Origin: an uncultured Colwellia sp.
GTDB lineage: Bacteria > Pseudomonadota > Gammaproteobacteria > Enterobacterales > Alteromonadaceae
Assembly (NCBI GenBank): GCA_913020705.1
Contig: CAJWBY010000003.1
Coordinates: forward strand, 4,922-68,921
DNA: 64,000 nt
Reading direction: 5' to 3'
Part shown: one piece after another, positions 27,289 to 38,566 of the stretch
How the letters are laid out: each line of letters begins with the position of its first letter
Position numbering within the stretch: the stretch's first letter is position 1
Position numbers and translations under genes: made by a program
Notes under the pieces: generated by a model
Seen by the model: only the letters and a program-made list of their open reading frames with translations
The model's database searches: none
Told to the model about the DNA's origin: nothing

Positions 27289-28005
27289 TCATGAACGAAA
27301 AAGTCGCGAGTATTGTGTTTCATGCCAAGCACTTGCCATGGCTAAGTGCGGTAAACTCGTTCCGATGTCGTCATCAATAATATTGTTTGATTTCTCAATA
27401 ATAATATGTGTATTTTTTGTGAGCTCAAATAATAGGTTTTGTGCTTGAGTTTGCCCAAGCGGTACTAACTTTGTTGCTGCAGCTACTTGGTTATCGATGT
27501 ATGTCCAACAATAACCACTTTGCGCTGAAATTAAATCGAGTTTGAAGACGTAAGCACAGAGTGCGAAAGCACTGACAAAACTAATTTCTTTGAGATCGAG
27601 AATCTGTTGGTAAATTCCTACATCGATTTCTTCTAGTTGTTTGATTAAACGAATTAACGCTTTGCCCATTGCCAAATCAGCCAATAACAATTCATGACTT
27701 TCACGACATGCAATTAAATGAGTATTCCAATATTCAAAAGCAACTAAGTCTGGCTTGGGTGCTTGGTTAGGTTTATGTTCAGACAAGGCGTTATATAATC
27801 TTTTTAAAATAGCTAAATCTGTTTGAGTGATCGACTCTTCTAGATTGATAGTTATCCAACTCGCCGTTGTTTCAGGTGACGTTAACCAGCCCATTTCAAC
27901 CGCATATTCTAAACCTTGTGAAAAAGAGAAACCGCCAACCGGTAAATTTGCACTACATAGCTGCAAAAGTCGATTAAGCTTTAATGGTTCGGATTTAGTG
28001 GGCAT
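27289..28005 (-). CDS. ureF: urease accessory protein UreF
   Basis: About 238 aa from MPTKSEP (28005); in-frame ATGs at 28011 and 28068 are alternatives but lie deeper inside ureE. All-helical regulator of the UreG-UreD complex. [25 protein letters not shown] and the C-terminal [11 protein letters not shown] are diagnostic. Overlaps the ureE 3' end by 11 bp. Confidence 0.95.
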   Translation of the reverse strand: MPTKSEPLKLNRLLQLCSANLPVGGFSFSQGLEYAVEMGWLTSPETTASWITINLEESITQTDLAILKRLYNALSEHKPNQAPKPDLVAFEYWNTHLIACRESHELLLADLAMGKALIRLIKQLEEIDVGIYQQILDLKEISFVSAFALCAYVFKLDLISAQSGYCWTYIDNQVAAATKLVPLGQTQAQNLLFELTKNTHIIIEKSNNIIDDDIGTSLPHLAMASAWHETQYSRLFRS

Positions 28006-28441
28006 GAGCATGACTGCGAGTGCCATAAGCACCATTTTCAGGTTCAAATATTGATGGTGTATTATCAATTGTTAAGCCGTATTTCACCGCTAGCTCTTCT
28101 AAAACATGATCAGGTTTGAATCGTACCCATAGCTCTCCTATTTGCAAAGAGGTGTGACGATTTCCTAAGTGATAACAAACCTGACAAAAACTTAACCAAT
28201 CTGTCGCAATAGCATTAGACACCGGTTCAGCTCGACCTTTGATTTCAATAAACAATCCACATTCGGTCTTTAAAAATTCGCCGACTAATAATGGATGACC
28301 GCGTTCCATAAAAATTCCAATGTCTAAACCACCATCAGTTTCAGTTTTAATACGCGCTTTTTTACGTGTGTCTTGATCTAACGTAATAGTGTCTGATATT
28401 TCACTGTGGATATGACTAAAACGCTCATATGCTTGTAACAT
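27995..28441 (-). CDS. ureE: urease nickel metallochaperone UreE
   Basis: 148 aa. N-terminal peptide-binding domain and C-terminal ferredoxin-like metal domain with CYHLGNRH (central Ni-binding His region) and a short C-terminal histidine cluster RSHAHAH. Delivers Ni to UreG. Sits 18 bp after ureC and overlaps ureF. Confidence 0.95.
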   Translation of the reverse strand: MLQAYERFSHIHSEISDTITLDQDTRKKARIKTETDGGLDIGIFMERGHPLLVGEFLKTECGLFIEIKGRAEPVSNAIATDWLSFCQVCYHLGNRHTSLQIGELWVRFKPDHVLEELAVKYGLTIDNTPSIFEPENGAYGTRSHAHAH

Positions 28442-28459
28442 GTAACCCCCTAAATATTT

Positions 28460-30163
28460 TTAAAATAGACAATAAAGTTGCGCAAGTGGAAGTGACGTTG
28501 CAGGCTCACAGGTTAATAACTCACCATTGGTACGTACTTCATAAGTTTGTGCGTCAACTTCAATTTTGGGTTGCCAGCTATTGTGGATCATGTCGTCTTT
28601 ACCGATATTTCGTGTGTTTTTACAAACACCGATCATACGTGTCATACCTATTTTTTCAGGCACGTTTGCCTCTATTGAAGCTTTTGACATGAAGGTCATC
28701 GACGTTTTTGCTGATGCACTTCCATAGGCGCCGAACATTGGACGATAATAAACTGGCTGTGGTGTTGGAATTGACGCATTTGCATCGCCCATCGGGGCAG
28801 CTGCAATAAAACCTGATTTTAAAATTAACGCCGGTTTTATCCCGAAAAATGCGGGTTTCCATAAGACTAGATCGGCGAGTTTTCCGACTTCAATAGAACC
28901 CACTTCATGGCTTATGCCGTGACTTATCGCTGGATTTATTGTGTATTTAGCAATATAGCGTTTTATGCGGAAGTTATCATTTCTATCAGTATCGGGTGCT
29001 AATGGCCCACGTTGTTGTTTCATTTTATGGGCGGTTTGCCAGGTACGTGTGATCATTTCTCCCACGCGTCCCATAGCTTGTGAGTCAGAGGCGATCATAC
29101 TGATAGCGCCTAAATCATGCATTATATCCTCAGCAGCGATACTCTCTTTACGAATGCGTGAATCAGCAAAGGCAATGTCTTCAGGAATAGATGGATCTAA
29201 ATGATGACAGACCATCAGCATATCTAAATGTTCGTCAATAGTATTAATCGTATAGGGTCGTGTCGGGTTGGTTGATGAAGGTAAAACATTAGCTTCACCA
29301 CATGCACGAATAATGTCGGGAGAATGTCCACCACCCGCACCTTCAGTATGATAAGTATGAATTGTTCGCCCTTTAAAGGCACCTAAAGTGTCTTCAACAA
29401 AACCTGATTCATTTAACGTATCGGTATGTATAGCAATTTGTACATCATAACGTTCTGCAACTGATAAACAGTTATCAATGGCAGCTGGAGTCGTACCCCA
29501 ATCTTCATGTAGTTTTAAGCCACATACACCCGCTTCAATTTGTTCTTCAAGTGCCAGAGGTAAACTAGCATTACCTTTACCTAAAAAACCAAAGTTCATG
29601 GGGAAATCATTTGTTGCTTGCAACATTTTATAGATATTCCAAGGACCTGGCGTACAAGTTGTCGCCTTAGTACCCGTCGCAGGACCAGTTCCACCGCCAA
29701 TCATGGTGGTAACGCCAGACATGAGTGCTTCATCAATTTGCTGAGGACATATAAAATGAATATGCGCATCAATACCTCCAGCGGTAAGTATTTGTCCTTC
29801 ACCCGCAATCACTTCAGTTCCTGCGCCAACTTCAATATCAATATTATCTTGAATGTCAGGATTACCCGCTTTCCCAATAATGGCTATACGGCCATTTTTA
29901 ATACCAACATCGGCCTTAACAATGCCCCAATGATCAAGGATAAGGGCGTTGGTAATCACTAAATCTACCGTTTCATAACAAGACGCTTGGCTTTGTCCCA
30001 TACCGTCACGAATAACTTTACCACCACCAAATTTAACTTCTTCGCCATATTCAGTAAAATCTTTTTCGACCTCTAACCATAAATCGGTATCGGCTAAACG
30101 AACACGGTCACCAACGGTAGGCCCAAACATATGAGCGTAAGAATTTTTATCAATGTTAGCCAT
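28460..30163 (-). CDS. ureC: urease alpha subunit UreC
   Basis: 567-aa catalytic subunit, urea to ammonia and carbamate. Two-nickel site residues are present: HIHF, the carbamylated lysine in [28 protein letters not shown], the flap MVCHHLDP with the catalytic His, and ASDSQAMGR with the Asp ligand. Full length. Starts 2 bp after ureB, as in most three-subunit bacterial ureases. Confidence 0.98.
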   Translation of the reverse strand: MANIDKNSYAHMFGPTVGDRVRLADTDLWLEVEKDFTEYGEEVKFGGGKVIRDGMGQSQASCYETVDLVITNALILDHWGIVKADVGIKNGRIAIIGKAGNPDIQDNIDIEVGAGTEVIAGEGQILTAGGIDAHIHFICPQQIDEALMSGVTTMIGGGTGPATGTKATTCTPGPWNIYKMLQATNDFPMNFGFLGKGNASLPLALEEQIEAGVCGLKLHEDWGTTPAAIDNCLSVAERYDVQIAIHTDTLNESGFVEDTLGAFKGRTIHTYHTEGAGGGHSPDIIRACGEANVLPSSTNPTRPYTINTIDEHLDMLMVCHHLDPSIPEDIAFADSRIRKESIAAEDIMHDLGAISMIASDSQAMGRVGEMITRTWQTAHKMKQQRGPLAPDTDRNDNFRIKRYIAKYTINPAISHGISHEVGSIEVGKLADLVLWKPAFFGIKPALILKSGFIAAAPMGDANASIPTPQPVYYRPMFGAYGSASAKTSMTFMSKASIEANVPEKIGMTRMIGVCKNTRNIGKDDMIHNSWQPKIEVDAQTYEVRTNGELLTCEPATSLPLAQLYCLF

Positions 30164-30165
30164 AG

Positions 30166-30489
30166 TTACTTTTTCACTCCTATGTTGCCTTGAATGTTGC
30201 CACGAAAACCAAATACGCGACGTTTACCACGAAAAGCAATAAGTGAAACTTCGCGTTCTTGCCCTGGTTCAAATCGAACAGCTGTACCTGACGTTATATC
30301 TAAGCGATAACCTCTAGTAGATTCTCGATCAAAGCGTAAAGCAGGGTTTACTTCGTAAAAATGGTAATGAGAGCCAACTTGTATTGGGCGATCGCCAGAG
30401 TTTGCAACGGTTACCTTTAGCTGTTCACTGCCCACGTTAAGCTCGCGCATGCCACTGTCTGTTTTTATTTCACCGGGGATCATATTCAC
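30166..30489 (-). CDS. ureB: urease beta subunit UreB
   Basis: 107 aa, structural subunit. [10 protein letters not shown] opening, [19 protein letters not shown] core and the [23 protein letters not shown] ending are fully conserved family features (shown in two parts: [22 protein letters not shown]). Lies between ureA (31 bp) and ureC (2 bp). Confidence 0.97.
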   Translation of the reverse strand: MNMIPGEIKTDSGMRELNVGSEQLKVTVANSGDRPIQVGSHYHFYEVNPALRFDRESTRGYRLDITSGTAVRFEPGQEREVSLIAFRGKRRVFGFRGNIQGNIGVKK

Positions 30490-30520
30490 TTCTCTGTTTG
30501 ACTTTTATTAGCAAAGTTCA

Positions 30521-30823
30521 CTAAATTATAGGGTTGTGCACTGTGACAAGTTTGGTACCGTCAGGAAATGTTGCTTCAACTTGAACTTCAGGAATCAACT
30601 CTGAAACACCTTCCATAACTTGTTCACGTGTTAACAATGTACGCCCATAATCCATCATTTGTGCAACGGTCCTACCATCACGCGCACCTTCAACAATTTC
30701 CATTGAAATATAGGCCATTGCTTCTGGATAATTTAATTTCACACCGCGGCTTAAACGTCTTTCTGCTAATAGCGCAGCAGTAAAAAGTAGTAACTTGTCT
30801 TTTTCTCTTGGTAATAAATCCAT
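30521..30823 (-). CDS. ureA: urease gamma subunit UreA
   Basis: 100 aa, the family's exact usual length. [39 protein letters not shown] and [17 protein letters not shown] are diagnostic. Separate small gamma and beta subunits mark the ordinary bacterial (not Helicobacter-type fused) urease. Confidence 0.97.
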   Translation of the reverse strand: MDLLPREKDKLLLFTAALLAERRLSRGVKLNYPEAMAYISMEIVEGARDGRTVAQMMDYGRTLLTREQVMEGVSELIPEVQVEATFPDGTKLVTVHNPII

Positions 30824-30875
30824 AAAACCTCATCTGTTTTATATTTTGTATTAATTGAATATTTCTTAGCTTTGA

Positions 30876-31787
30876 TTAGGTATGCCAGACGCGAGGAATA
30901 TTTGCCTCTTTATTTAGATATAAAGGCCTTAGTATTTGCCACAACTGAATAAAAAGGTTTTTGCATTCTTCCGCATGTTCCCCCAAATAACGCATGATCA
31001 ATAACTGCCGTATTTGGGTAACACTGACTTTGTGTTCAGCATCGGCTTTAACCATACAATCACGTAGTTTGGTGATCAGCGTTCTCTTCTCAATATCTGT
31101 AAACTTTTCTGCGGATGAATAAGCCATAAAAGTTGCAAAAACAGAATGGTTATTTAAACCTGCTACATGTTGATGGATTTGATTATTTGGCTGAATGCCA
31201 ACTCTATCGTGATAGATTAATTTGTCTTCACAATAAACACGATTTAGTTGTGTATAGCGGCCATTTTTAAATAAATCATCTGAATGTGGTAACCCCAAAC
31301 AGGTGATATCCCAACCTAAATAATCACTGTCGTTTTGTAAATGAACATCAACCGTATTAAATCCATCAGCCCCTTCATAAACAATGGTTTCTAACGGAAA
31401 ATTTTCACACCTTGCCATACTCTTTATGAAGAATTCACAGTGTTGAATTTGTTTCGAATCACCAATGGTAATATCTTCTCGGGCGCGATAAAAACGACTA
31501 GCCCCCGGTGTTGTAACAAGGCTGTGAGATTTTTCGTTCACTTGTATCTGAATACGCAATTCATCACCGGAGACAATACCTGCAGGCGGATGCAACAAAT
31601 AAATATGTGCGCAATCACGTCCTTCAGGGTAAAAAGCTTTTTGCACCGTTAAAGGACCATTACGTTCAGTACGCGTAAGCTGCGTTCCATTTGGCGTTAA
31701 GGTAAATTCTAAGGACAAACTAGCAAACCATGAATTTTTTGGCAAAGTTGTATATGTTAAATTGTCGATTGCTGTGTTACAGGTCAT
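30876..31787 (-). CDS. ureD: urease accessory protein UreD (UreH)
   Basis: 303-aa scaffold that links apo-urease to UreF-UreG. Visible: LTRTERNGPLTVQKAFYPEG, HIYLLHPPAGIVSGDEL, TTPGASRFYRA and LPLETIVYEGA-like FPLETIVYEGA. First gene of the operon, 52 bp upstream of ureA. No regulator or urea transporter gene is next to it; nickel import must come from elsewhere. Confidence 0.95.
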   Translation of the reverse strand: MTCNTAIDNLTYTTLPKNSWFASLSLEFTLTPNGTQLTRTERNGPLTVQKAFYPEGRDCAHIYLLHPPAGIVSGDELRIQIQVNEKSHSLVTTPGASRFYRAREDITIGDSKQIQHCEFFIKSMARCENFPLETIVYEGADGFNTVDVHLQNDSDYLGWDITCLGLPHSDDLFKNGRYTQLNRVYCEDKLIYHDRVGIQPNNQIHQHVAGLNNHSVFATFMAYSSAEKFTDIEKRTLITKLRDCMVKADAEHKVSVTQIRQLLIMRYLGEHAEECKNLFIQLWQILRPLYLNKEANIPRVWHT

Positions 31788-32350
31788 TGTTTTTTCTGTT
31801 AGTTATTATCCTAACTTGATAAATAAGTAGAATAATAATTGAATTGAGATAGGGAGGCATTGCACAATCCACGCCAAAGAATAATAAAATATATTTATTT
31901 GATTTTACAGAAAGGATAATTTTTTTTGTTAAAACAATGTATACAAAGTCGTTTTCATTATTTTTTATTACTTAACTATTAGTTTATTTACAGTGACTTA
32001 ACAATAATAAAGTGGGTAACCCACCATGATGGGCCAACTTATTTAATATATCGTTTGTAAATATATTGAAGAGGGATAAATTTTAGTTACATCACCTCTT
32101 ATATCATCACATTTTCTTATTGAAAGGAGTCCTTTAATTGCACCATAAAAGTGCTAATGCTTCATAACAAAGCAATTTTTAATCTGAATAAATAACAATT
32201 TGTCTATTATTATGTAGGTGGTTGAAATCGTACAGTTATATATTTGGAGTTAGACAAGGTTTCAGATTTTTACTGGTATGTAACGTGCATTGTACTATTG
32301 AACTAATATATGAGTTTTAATGTAAAACTTACAAAGATCTAAGGGGTTAA
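31788..32350. other. 563-bp intergenic region between divergent ureD and antiporter gene
   Basis: AT-rich, no ORF with coding character. It should hold the urease and antiporter promoters. The only structure noticed is GTGGGTAACCCACC near 32014 (6-bp arms, tight loop); no LacI-type operator, riboswitch or RNA gene is recognised. Confidence 0.5.
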
Positions 32351-33949
32351 ATGGATTCAATACTTGTTATTATTGCAATATCATTAGCACTTGCTAGCGT
32401 TATCAATATAGTGCTCACCAAATTCTCTGTTTCACATATCATCGGTTATATTATTACCGGTACTTTAGTGAGTAATATTTTCGATTTTAATGGTAGTGAG
32501 AATCTGCACACGCTAGACATTATTGGTGAATTCGGTATTGTTTTTCTAATGTTTACTATTGGTTTGGAAATGTCTTTATCTAAACTCAGTAAATTGAAAG
32601 AATTGATATTTTTTAATGGATTCATACAAGTCGGTGTGAGCTCTTTAGTCATCTATGTAACGGCATTATATATATTTAATATTGACTCTATTCCGTCATT
32701 AATTATTGCACTATCATTTAGTTTATCCTCGACAGCAATCGTTTTACCTTACCTCAAAAAATCAAAAGATATCGTTACGCCGTATGGTGAAAAATCTGTC
32801 GCTATATTAGTTTTTCAAGATTTAGCTGTGATCCCGATATTACTATTAATGAGCTTTTTATCGAATGATGAATTATCACTGAAAGATGTTCTCTTAAATA
32901 CGTTTTTATATGCAAGTGGAATTATTATTTTCATGTTCACGATTGGAAAGAAAATAATTGCTTGGTTACTCCATTTTTCATCAAATGCCCGAATGGAAGA
33001 GTTGTTTTTATCTTCAGTATTTACTATCGTTTTAGGTACATCATTAATTGCCCACCAAATTGGTTTTACTTATTCTTTGGGGGCATTTATTGCCGGAATG
33101 ATTATTGCTGAAACAAAATTCCATATTAAAGTTGAATCAGATATATCTTCATATAAAGACCTGTTCTTAGGCGCATTTTTCTTTTCTATTGGGACAAAAA
33201 TTGATGCTTTGTACTTCATCAATAACTTGCATTGGGTATTGAGTATCTTGTTACTCGTTATGATGATTAAAGGAACGATCATTTATTTACTGATGATAAA
33301 AAAATCTGATAAAAGTGAGTCAATAAAGTCAGCTGTTGCCTTATGTCAAGTAGGGGAGTTCTCTTTCGTAATTTTTGCTATGGCAATAAATCAAGATATT
33401 ATTTCTGAAAATCTTAGCAATTTCCTGATTTTGATCACCGTATTATCCATGATACTTACTCCATTTATGGTCAGCAATATCTATAAGTTAGCTTCAATTT
33501 TTGTCATTGAATTTTTTGAATCGGATAAAATAGAGACTGTAAATGTTACAAATCACACCATCGTTTGTGGGTTTGCTACCTTGGGTAGAATTGTTGCAAA
33601 AGAACTGACATGTAAAGATATCAAGTTTTTAATTATTTCTGATAATTTACAGCATGTATTACTAGCAAGAAAAAGAGGCTATGACGCTTATTTTGGTCAT
33701 TTAGATAAACGCCCGGTATTAGAGTCATTAAAAGTAGATCAAACGAGTAGTATTATTATTACGGTTAACACATTAAAGAATAAACAAATTATTTGTGAAG
33801 CGATAATGGACTTTTCCCCTAGTGCAAACCTCATTGTGAAAGTGAATTCACTCGCAGAAAAAAGTGCTTTAGCTGATATTAAGATTAACTCCTTTGTGCA
33901 TGCTGAACATGAAACAGCTTTATTATTAGTTAAACGAAGTATGCTTTAA
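32351..33949 (+). CDS. Kef/CPA2-type cation:proton antiporter with TrkA-N domain
   Basis: 532-aa inner-membrane protein. About 12 membrane segments (residues 5-385) with CPA2 features GFLMFTIGLEMSLSKL-like FLMFTIGLEMSLSKL, SLSSTAIVLPYL and LVFQDLAVIPILLL; then a C-terminal RCK/TrkA-N domain (about 395-520) with VCGFATLGRIVAKEL, whose glycine motif is altered from GxGxxG. Likely exports K+ or Na+ for H+, perhaps gated by nucleotide or a thiol adduct as in KefB/C. Strong AGGGG ribosome site. Stands alone. Confidence 0.9.
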   Translation: MDSILVIIAISLALASVINIVLTKFSVSHIIGYIITGTLVSNIFDFNGSENLHTLDIIGEFGIVFLMFTIGLEMSLSKLSKLKELIFFNGFIQVGVSSLVIYVTALYIFNIDSIPSLIIALSFSLSSTAIVLPYLKKSKDIVTPYGEKSVAILVFQDLAVIPILLLMSFLSNDELSLKDVLLNTFLYASGIIIFMFTIGKKIIAWLLHFSSNARMEELFLSSVFTIVLGTSLIAHQIGFTYSLGAFIAGMIIAETKFHIKVESDISSYKDLFLGAFFFSIGTKIDALYFINNLHWVLSILLLVMMIKGTIIYLLMIKKSDKSESIKSAVALCQVGEFSFVIFAMAINQDIISENLSNFLILITVLSMILTPFMVSNIYKLASIFVIEFFESDKIETVNVTNHTIVCGFATLGRIVAKELTCKDIKFLIISDNLQHVLLARKRGYDAYFGHLDKRPVLESLKVDQTSSIIITVNTLKNKQIICEAIMDFSPSANLIVKVNSLAEKSALADIKINSFVHAEHETALLLVKRSML

Positions 33950-33971
33950 TGTTATAAATCAATTAAGTACA

Positions 33972-34003
33972 ATCTCATGTTAGTAGCACGGATAACATGA
34001 GAT
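33972..34003 (+). terminator. hairpin downstream of antiporter gene
   Basis: 10-bp perfect inverted repeat ATCTCATGTT / AACATGAGAT with a 12-nt loop, 23 bp after the antiporter stop. No T-run follows, so termination is likely but not certain. Confidence 0.5.
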
Positions 34004-34113
34004 GGAGATATTCCTGTCAGTATTGGCAGCTTCCTATATGTTTCTTATATTTTTTATTTATTTTTGACTATACTTATTTACCTCAATTGAATTGTTTCTA
34101 TGATTAACGTGGT

Positions 34114-36894
34114 ATGGGGTTTAACTTATTGTTTATAAATAAATGTTTTGCCTTAGCGACTGCCTTTTTCCTGTTCACTCTGAGCATGCCAACACTATCA
34201 AAAGAAGCAAACCTACAACATGTATTAAACGTTGTAGTTCATGACGATCACCATCCTATTTCTTTTGAGTTACCTAACGGAAAGCCCGTAGGTTTATATG
34301 TAGACCTATGGAACTTATGGTCAGAGACTACAGGTACTCCGGTCAACTTTATCTCCGACAATATGGAGAAGGGGTTACTTCTGGTGAAATCAGGTAAAGC
34401 TGTTCATTCTGGTTTGTTTAGAAATAAAACGCGTGCCAAATGGGCCGATTTTTCGGTTCCCATTCATCGCGTAGAATCTAGTATTTTATATAATGATAAA
34501 ATCGGTAAAAAGAAAACACTGAAAGAATTCAAAGGAATGAAAATTGCTGTTTTAACAGGTAGTTATCATGAACAATACCTTATAGATAATTACCCTAATA
34601 TTATTAGGGTACCTTTACGTGGTACTTCAAGTATTCTTGATCTTATTAATAAAGATATTCAAGCCATTTTTAATGAATCACCCTCACTAAATTCTTTGTT
34701 GGCAAAAATGGGGTTAGGAGGTGTTCTAGATTCAAATGTTATTGAGGATGTATCCAGTTTAGTACATGTTCTTGTCGCTAAAGGCCAAGCTGAACTTCTA
34801 CATGAAATTAATCGTGGATTTGAAGATATACCTATTCACGACCTCGTCTTATTAGAAAAAAAGTGGTTACCTAATACACGCCCTTTTTTTAGCAGTAAAG
34901 CGCCTTTGGATGTATTGACATTATCCGAACGTAAGTGGTTACAAAATCACGCTTCTTTTTCTCTTGGTGTCGATCACAACTCTTATCCTTTCGAATTTAC
35001 TGATGATAAAAGTCAACTCAGTGGAATATCTTCAGATTATATTGATTACATTTCGGAGCAGTTAAATATAAAGCTGAATGTTTCTGAAGATACAACATGG
35101 GTGCAGTCTTTAGATAAATTAAAGCAAGGAGAAATTGATGTTATGTCATCAATGGTTCGCACCACTGAACGCGAAAAATTAATGTTATTCACTAAACCGT
35201 ATTTTAAGATACCCTCTGTAGCAGTAACGAAAAAAGGCTCATTTTATGCAGAGTCGATGCGCAGTTTTGATCACAAAAAAGTGGGTGTTATAAAGGGCTA
35301 TGTTTTTGCAGAACTTATCTCTCAAGATTTCCCAAATATGAAGTTAGTATTCGTTTCATCAGCGATGGAAGGTCTCAGGTTGCTAAATGATGGAAAGTTA
35401 GACGGTTATATTGGTGCGTTACCCACCGTAAACCATGAAATAGATAAAGAAAGCTATTATAACTTAATTATTGCGTCGTTTACTCCCTATCAATTACAGT
35501 TGTCAATGGCTGTTAGATTAGGTCTAGAACCCTTGATCCCAATTTTGAATAAAGCATTAGACAGTATGGATGAAAAATCTAAATCTATAATTGCAAACAA
35601 TTGGTTAGCCGTTCGTGTACAAAAAGGCACGCAGTTAAAAACAATTTTGAAATGGGCAATTCCAATCTTAACTGTATTACTTTTTATTATATTCATTTTT
35701 GTGGTCATTAATCGCCGATTAAAAAGAGAGATTAAACAGCGTGAATTATTGGAAGAACAGTTACTTCAGTCTAAAAAGATGAAGGCACTTGGAGAAATGG
35801 CTGGAGGCATTGCACACGACTTTAACAATATTATGGGCATTATAATCGGTAACTCAGAATTACTCAGTATCAAGTTTCCAAAAGACGAAATAATTAAAAA
35901 ATTCAATCAAAATATTTACAATGCCAGTACGCGTGCAACAGAGTTAGTCAGTCAAATCATGACATTCAGCAGAATGAGTATAGCTCCTTTACATTCAATC
36001 AACTTTTCTGAGGTTGTTGATGAATGTGTTCAATTAATTAAATCTACATCACCTGAAAATATTAACATTTTGTACGAAATAGAAAGCGGTTACGACTATG
36101 TTATAAAAGGAGATAAAACTCAAATTCACCAAGTAATCATTAATCTTTGCTCAAACGCTATAGATGCGATGTCTCCAAAATCAGGCATGTTGGAGTTGAA
36201 ATTATCAGGTTCCAATATTCTAATACCCAGTGAACTTAGTGACAGTAATAGTTACTTTTCACTAAAAGTTAAAGATTCAGGAACCGGGATTGATAACGCG
36301 ATTATTAATAATATTTTCGACCCATTTTTTAGTACAAAAGAAGTTGGTAAAGGAACAGGATTGGGATTGTCTGTTGTGTATAACATCATCAATGGCCATA
36401 ACGGAAACATTGCAGTTGTAAATAATGAGAGAGCTGGCGTTGAATTCACTATTTTAATGCCTAAAACATTAGATGTTCCTTTGAGTGAAATAGACAAAAT
36501 AGAAAAGGAACGGAAAGGGCTTGGGAATATACTTATAGCTGAGGATGAAGAAGACCTTCGACTTTTATATAGTGAACACCTGGAATCGTCGGGATATATA
36601 ATCACAGCATGTGATAATGGCAACGAAGCTTTAGCGTTGTTAGCGGAAAATGCTGGGAAATATGACCTTCTCCTGACAGATCATTCTATGCCAATAATGA
36701 CGGGGACTGAACTCATTGATGCGGTGTTAAAGGCCAAAATCGATATACCTATCATTTTAGCAACGGGTTATGCCGACATTGAATCTATTGATAAAGTTGT
36801 TTCAAAAAATGCTTATAAATGCCTTGTAAAACCTATAAAGAGAAGTGTATTACTAGAAACTGTATATCGCTGTATTGAAGGTAACGATAAGTAA
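34114..36894 (+). CDS. hybrid sensor kinase with two periplasmic binding-protein domains
   Basis: 926 aa. Signal/anchor segment (1-30), two successive SBP_bac_3-type periplasmic domains (about 37-255 and 275-500), one membrane segment (about 512-535, ILKWAIPILTVLLFIIFIF), HisKA with GGIAHDFNNIMG (phospho-His near 573), HATPase with DSGTGID and GTGLGLSVVYNI, and a C-terminal receiver with acceptor Asp in LLLTDHSMP. The layout resembles BvgS/EvgS-like kinases, which sense small periplasmic ligands or redox state. No cognate output regulator is adjacent, so the partner is elsewhere. An intrinsic terminator follows at 37022. Confidence 0.92.
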   Translation: MGFNLLFINKCFALATAFFLFTLSMPTLSKEANLQHVLNVVVHDDHHPISFELPNGKPVGLYVDLWNLWSETTGTPVNFISDNMEKGLLLVKSGKAVHSGLFRNKTRAKWADFSVPIHRVESSILYNDKIGKKKTLKEFKGMKIAVLTGSYHEQYLIDNYPNIIRVPLRGTSSILDLINKDIQAIFNESPSLNSLLAKMGLGGVLDSNVIEDVSSLVHVLVAKGQAELLHEINRGFEDIPIHDLVLLEKKWLPNTRPFFSSKAPLDVLTLSERKWLQNHASFSLGVDHNSYPFEFTDDKSQLSGISSDYIDYISEQLNIKLNVSEDTTWVQSLDKLKQGEIDVMSSMVRTTEREKLMLFTKPYFKIPSVAVTKKGSFYAESMRSFDHKKVGVIKGYVFAELISQDFPNMKLVFVSSAMEGLRLLNDGKLDGYIGALPTVNHEIDKESYYNLIIASFTPYQLQLSMAVRLGLEPLIPILNKALDSMDEKSKSIIANNWLAVRVQKGTQLKTILKWAIPILTVLLFIIFIFVVINRRLKREIKQRELLEEQLLQSKKMKALGEMAGGIAHDFNNIMGIIIGNSELLSIKFPKDEIIKKFNQNIYNASTRATELVSQIMTFSRMSIAPLHSINFSEVVDECVQLIKSTSPENINILYEIESGYDYVIKGDKTQIHQVIINLCSNAIDAMSPKSGMLELKLSGSNILIPSELSDSNSYFSLKVKDSGTGIDNAIINNIFDPFFSTKEVGKGTGLGLSVVYNIINGHNGNIAVVNNERAGVEFTILMPKTLDVPLSEIDKIEKERKGLGNILIAEDEEDLRLLYSEHLESSGYIITACDNGNEALALLAENAGKYDLLLTDHSMPIMTGTELIDAVLKAKIDIPIILATGYADIESIDKVVSKNAYKCLVKPIKRSVLLETVYRCIEGNDK

Positions 36895-37021
36895 ATATGT
36901 ATCGTCATTACAAAATTAAGTGAATAATTAAACCTTTTTATAAATTAATTGAACTTTCCTTTCAATACACACTCTTACTATATGAGAGTATATTTCCCTT
37001 AGTGTTTCATGTTTTTATATT

Positions 37022-37054
37022 GCGTTTACTTGGTTTCAGGTAAACGTTTTTTTT
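37022..37054 (+). terminator. intrinsic terminator after hybrid kinase
   Basis: GC-containing stem CGTTTAC / GTAAACG with a 10-nt loop followed directly by eight T, a classic Rho-independent terminator on the plus strand. Confidence 0.85.
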
Positions 37055-37108
37055 GTCTATTTTTTAGCTACATTCAATTTTATTAACTTCGTTTACTCAT
37101 GAATTTAC

Positions 37109-38440
37109 CTATAAAGAAAAATCAAATCTCGTTTTAATGTCATGCAAAGGTTTTTCCAATTCTGCATACATCCATTGTGAAAGGGCTTTGATTGATGATT
37201 TTTCAAACATACCGTTTGGAGTGGATTCAATTATTTTTATATTGTCTACCGAACCGTCTGTGTTAATTGAAAATGACAACGTAACGCTGCCTTCGATTTT
37301 CTTATTTATAGCCTTTGCAGGCCAAATTGGCTCAATATGAGTGAGTAACTGTCTACCTCTTGTTTTAATTTTATTTTTTAGTGTATTAACTTGATCTTGC
37401 TTGATTAACTCTCTTTGCCCGTGAAAATCATTCATAAGTATATGATTAACCATTCCATCATCAGACGAATTAACTTGGAAGTTTCTATTTATTTTAGGTG
37501 TGAACCATCGATCGCCTGTAGTTTTAAATATCTCGACTTGACGGGTAGAGCTTCCCCAGCGATAACAAACTTTTTTACCACAAGGTTCAATAAAAAAGTC
37601 AGTTCCATCTGTTAATGAATATCGACCCATTAATGCAATCGTTTCATTTTTGGTCGAATTTATAACTTTATACCTAGGTCGCTTGAGGGCTATTTTTGAT
37701 AAGTGCTTATTTGAGGCTGCTTTGATCTTTTCTATCCATTGGACATGAGCACTTGCTCGAGTGTAATACTCTTTAACACCATATAAACCTTCACCATCAT
37801 TATTATTACGTTGATGAGAGCTAACGCCTGCAACTTTATACCCTGTTGGTGTTTCGATAAATGCTGGGCCACCACTATCGCCAGGACCACTAATACCCTC
37901 CAAAGGCAGTGCGTTATTTTCAGGAGAGTCAAAGTCGAAAGTTATCCAGAGTCCTTCTGCGTTTTCAATAAGGTTTTCAGCATGATTTAACAGATCAGTA
38001 GAGCCTGTTATACCAACTTGTCCGTTACCGATATCTCCTCGTCCGACAAACCAAACGTGTTTTGACTTTTCATCTTCCGCAGTATAGATATCGGTAGTCG
38101 TTACATTTAAAACAGGACGGTTAAGCTTCAATAATGCTATGTCATGGCTCAAGTTGTTTTTATCAAATTCCGGATGTTCAATAATGTATTCTACATAGTA
38201 TGCTTGACCGTTAATAATCACTGCTTGATTACCTGGCATATATGCTGTGCCATGTGCCGCTGTCAAAACCCACTGGTTTGCAATGAGTGTTCCCGTCAAA
38301 AAGTTTAGATCAACGATACTTGGATATTTGTCCTGTTGAACTTGATATTTTAGAGGATTAATATCGTGTCGGATAACAATGGCATCGCTATAACAAGAGA
38401 ATAAAAGCGCAATAATCGTTGGGACAGCTAAAAGTTTCAT
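37109..38440 (-). CDS. trypsin-like serine protease fused to a TonB C-terminal domain
   Basis: 443 aa. Signal peptide (about 1-20), S1 protease domain (about 22-235) with full triad: His63 in LTAAHGT, Asp100 in HDIALLK, Ser189 in GPGDSGGP. A middle region of about 110 residues without recognised family has two cysteines (EPCGKKVCYRW). Residues about 355-443 form a TonB_C-type domain (PIWPAKAINKKIEGSVTL, SIKALSQWMYAELE). There is no membrane anchor apart from the signal peptide, so it is probably a soluble periplasmic protease whose C-terminal domain could contact TonB boxes or envelope partners. The ATG has an AAGG ribosome site. Divergent from a ToxR-like regulator across 126 bp. Confidence 0.88.
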   Translation of the reverse strand: MKLLAVPTIIALLFSCYSDAIVIRHDINPLKYQVQQDKYPSIVDLNFLTGTLIANQWVLTAAHGTAYMPGNQAVIINGQAYYVEYIIEHPEFDKNNLSHDIALLKLNRPVLNVTTTDIYTAEDEKSKHVWFVGRGDIGNGQVGITGSTDLLNHAENLIENAEGLWITFDFDSPENNALPLEGISGPGDSGGPAFIETPTGYKVAGVSSHQRNNNDGEGLYGVKEYYTRASAHVQWIEKIKAASNKHLSKIALKRPRYKVINSTKNETIALMGRYSLTDGTDFFIEPCGKKVCYRWGSSTRQVEIFKTTGDRWFTPKINRNFQVNSSDDGMVNHILMNDFHGQRELIKQDQVNTLKNKIKTRGRQLLTHIEPIWPAKAINKKIEGSVTLSFSINTDGSVDNIKIIESTPNGMFEKSSIKALSQWMYAELEKPLHDIKTRFDFSL

Positions 38441-38566
38441 ATTTACCTTAATGGTTTATTTATTTACAGGAAGGCTTTATCATTGATATGAATAATAAAA
38501 TCTACCTGTTAGTCCTTAATAAATTATAACTTTTGACTATCCAACTTATATCCTCACTCTAAGCTA

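Noticed and set aside
32014..32040. GTGGGTAACCCACC hairpin as RNA element
   Set aside because: Short arms and almost no loop; no T-tract or known riboswitch core.
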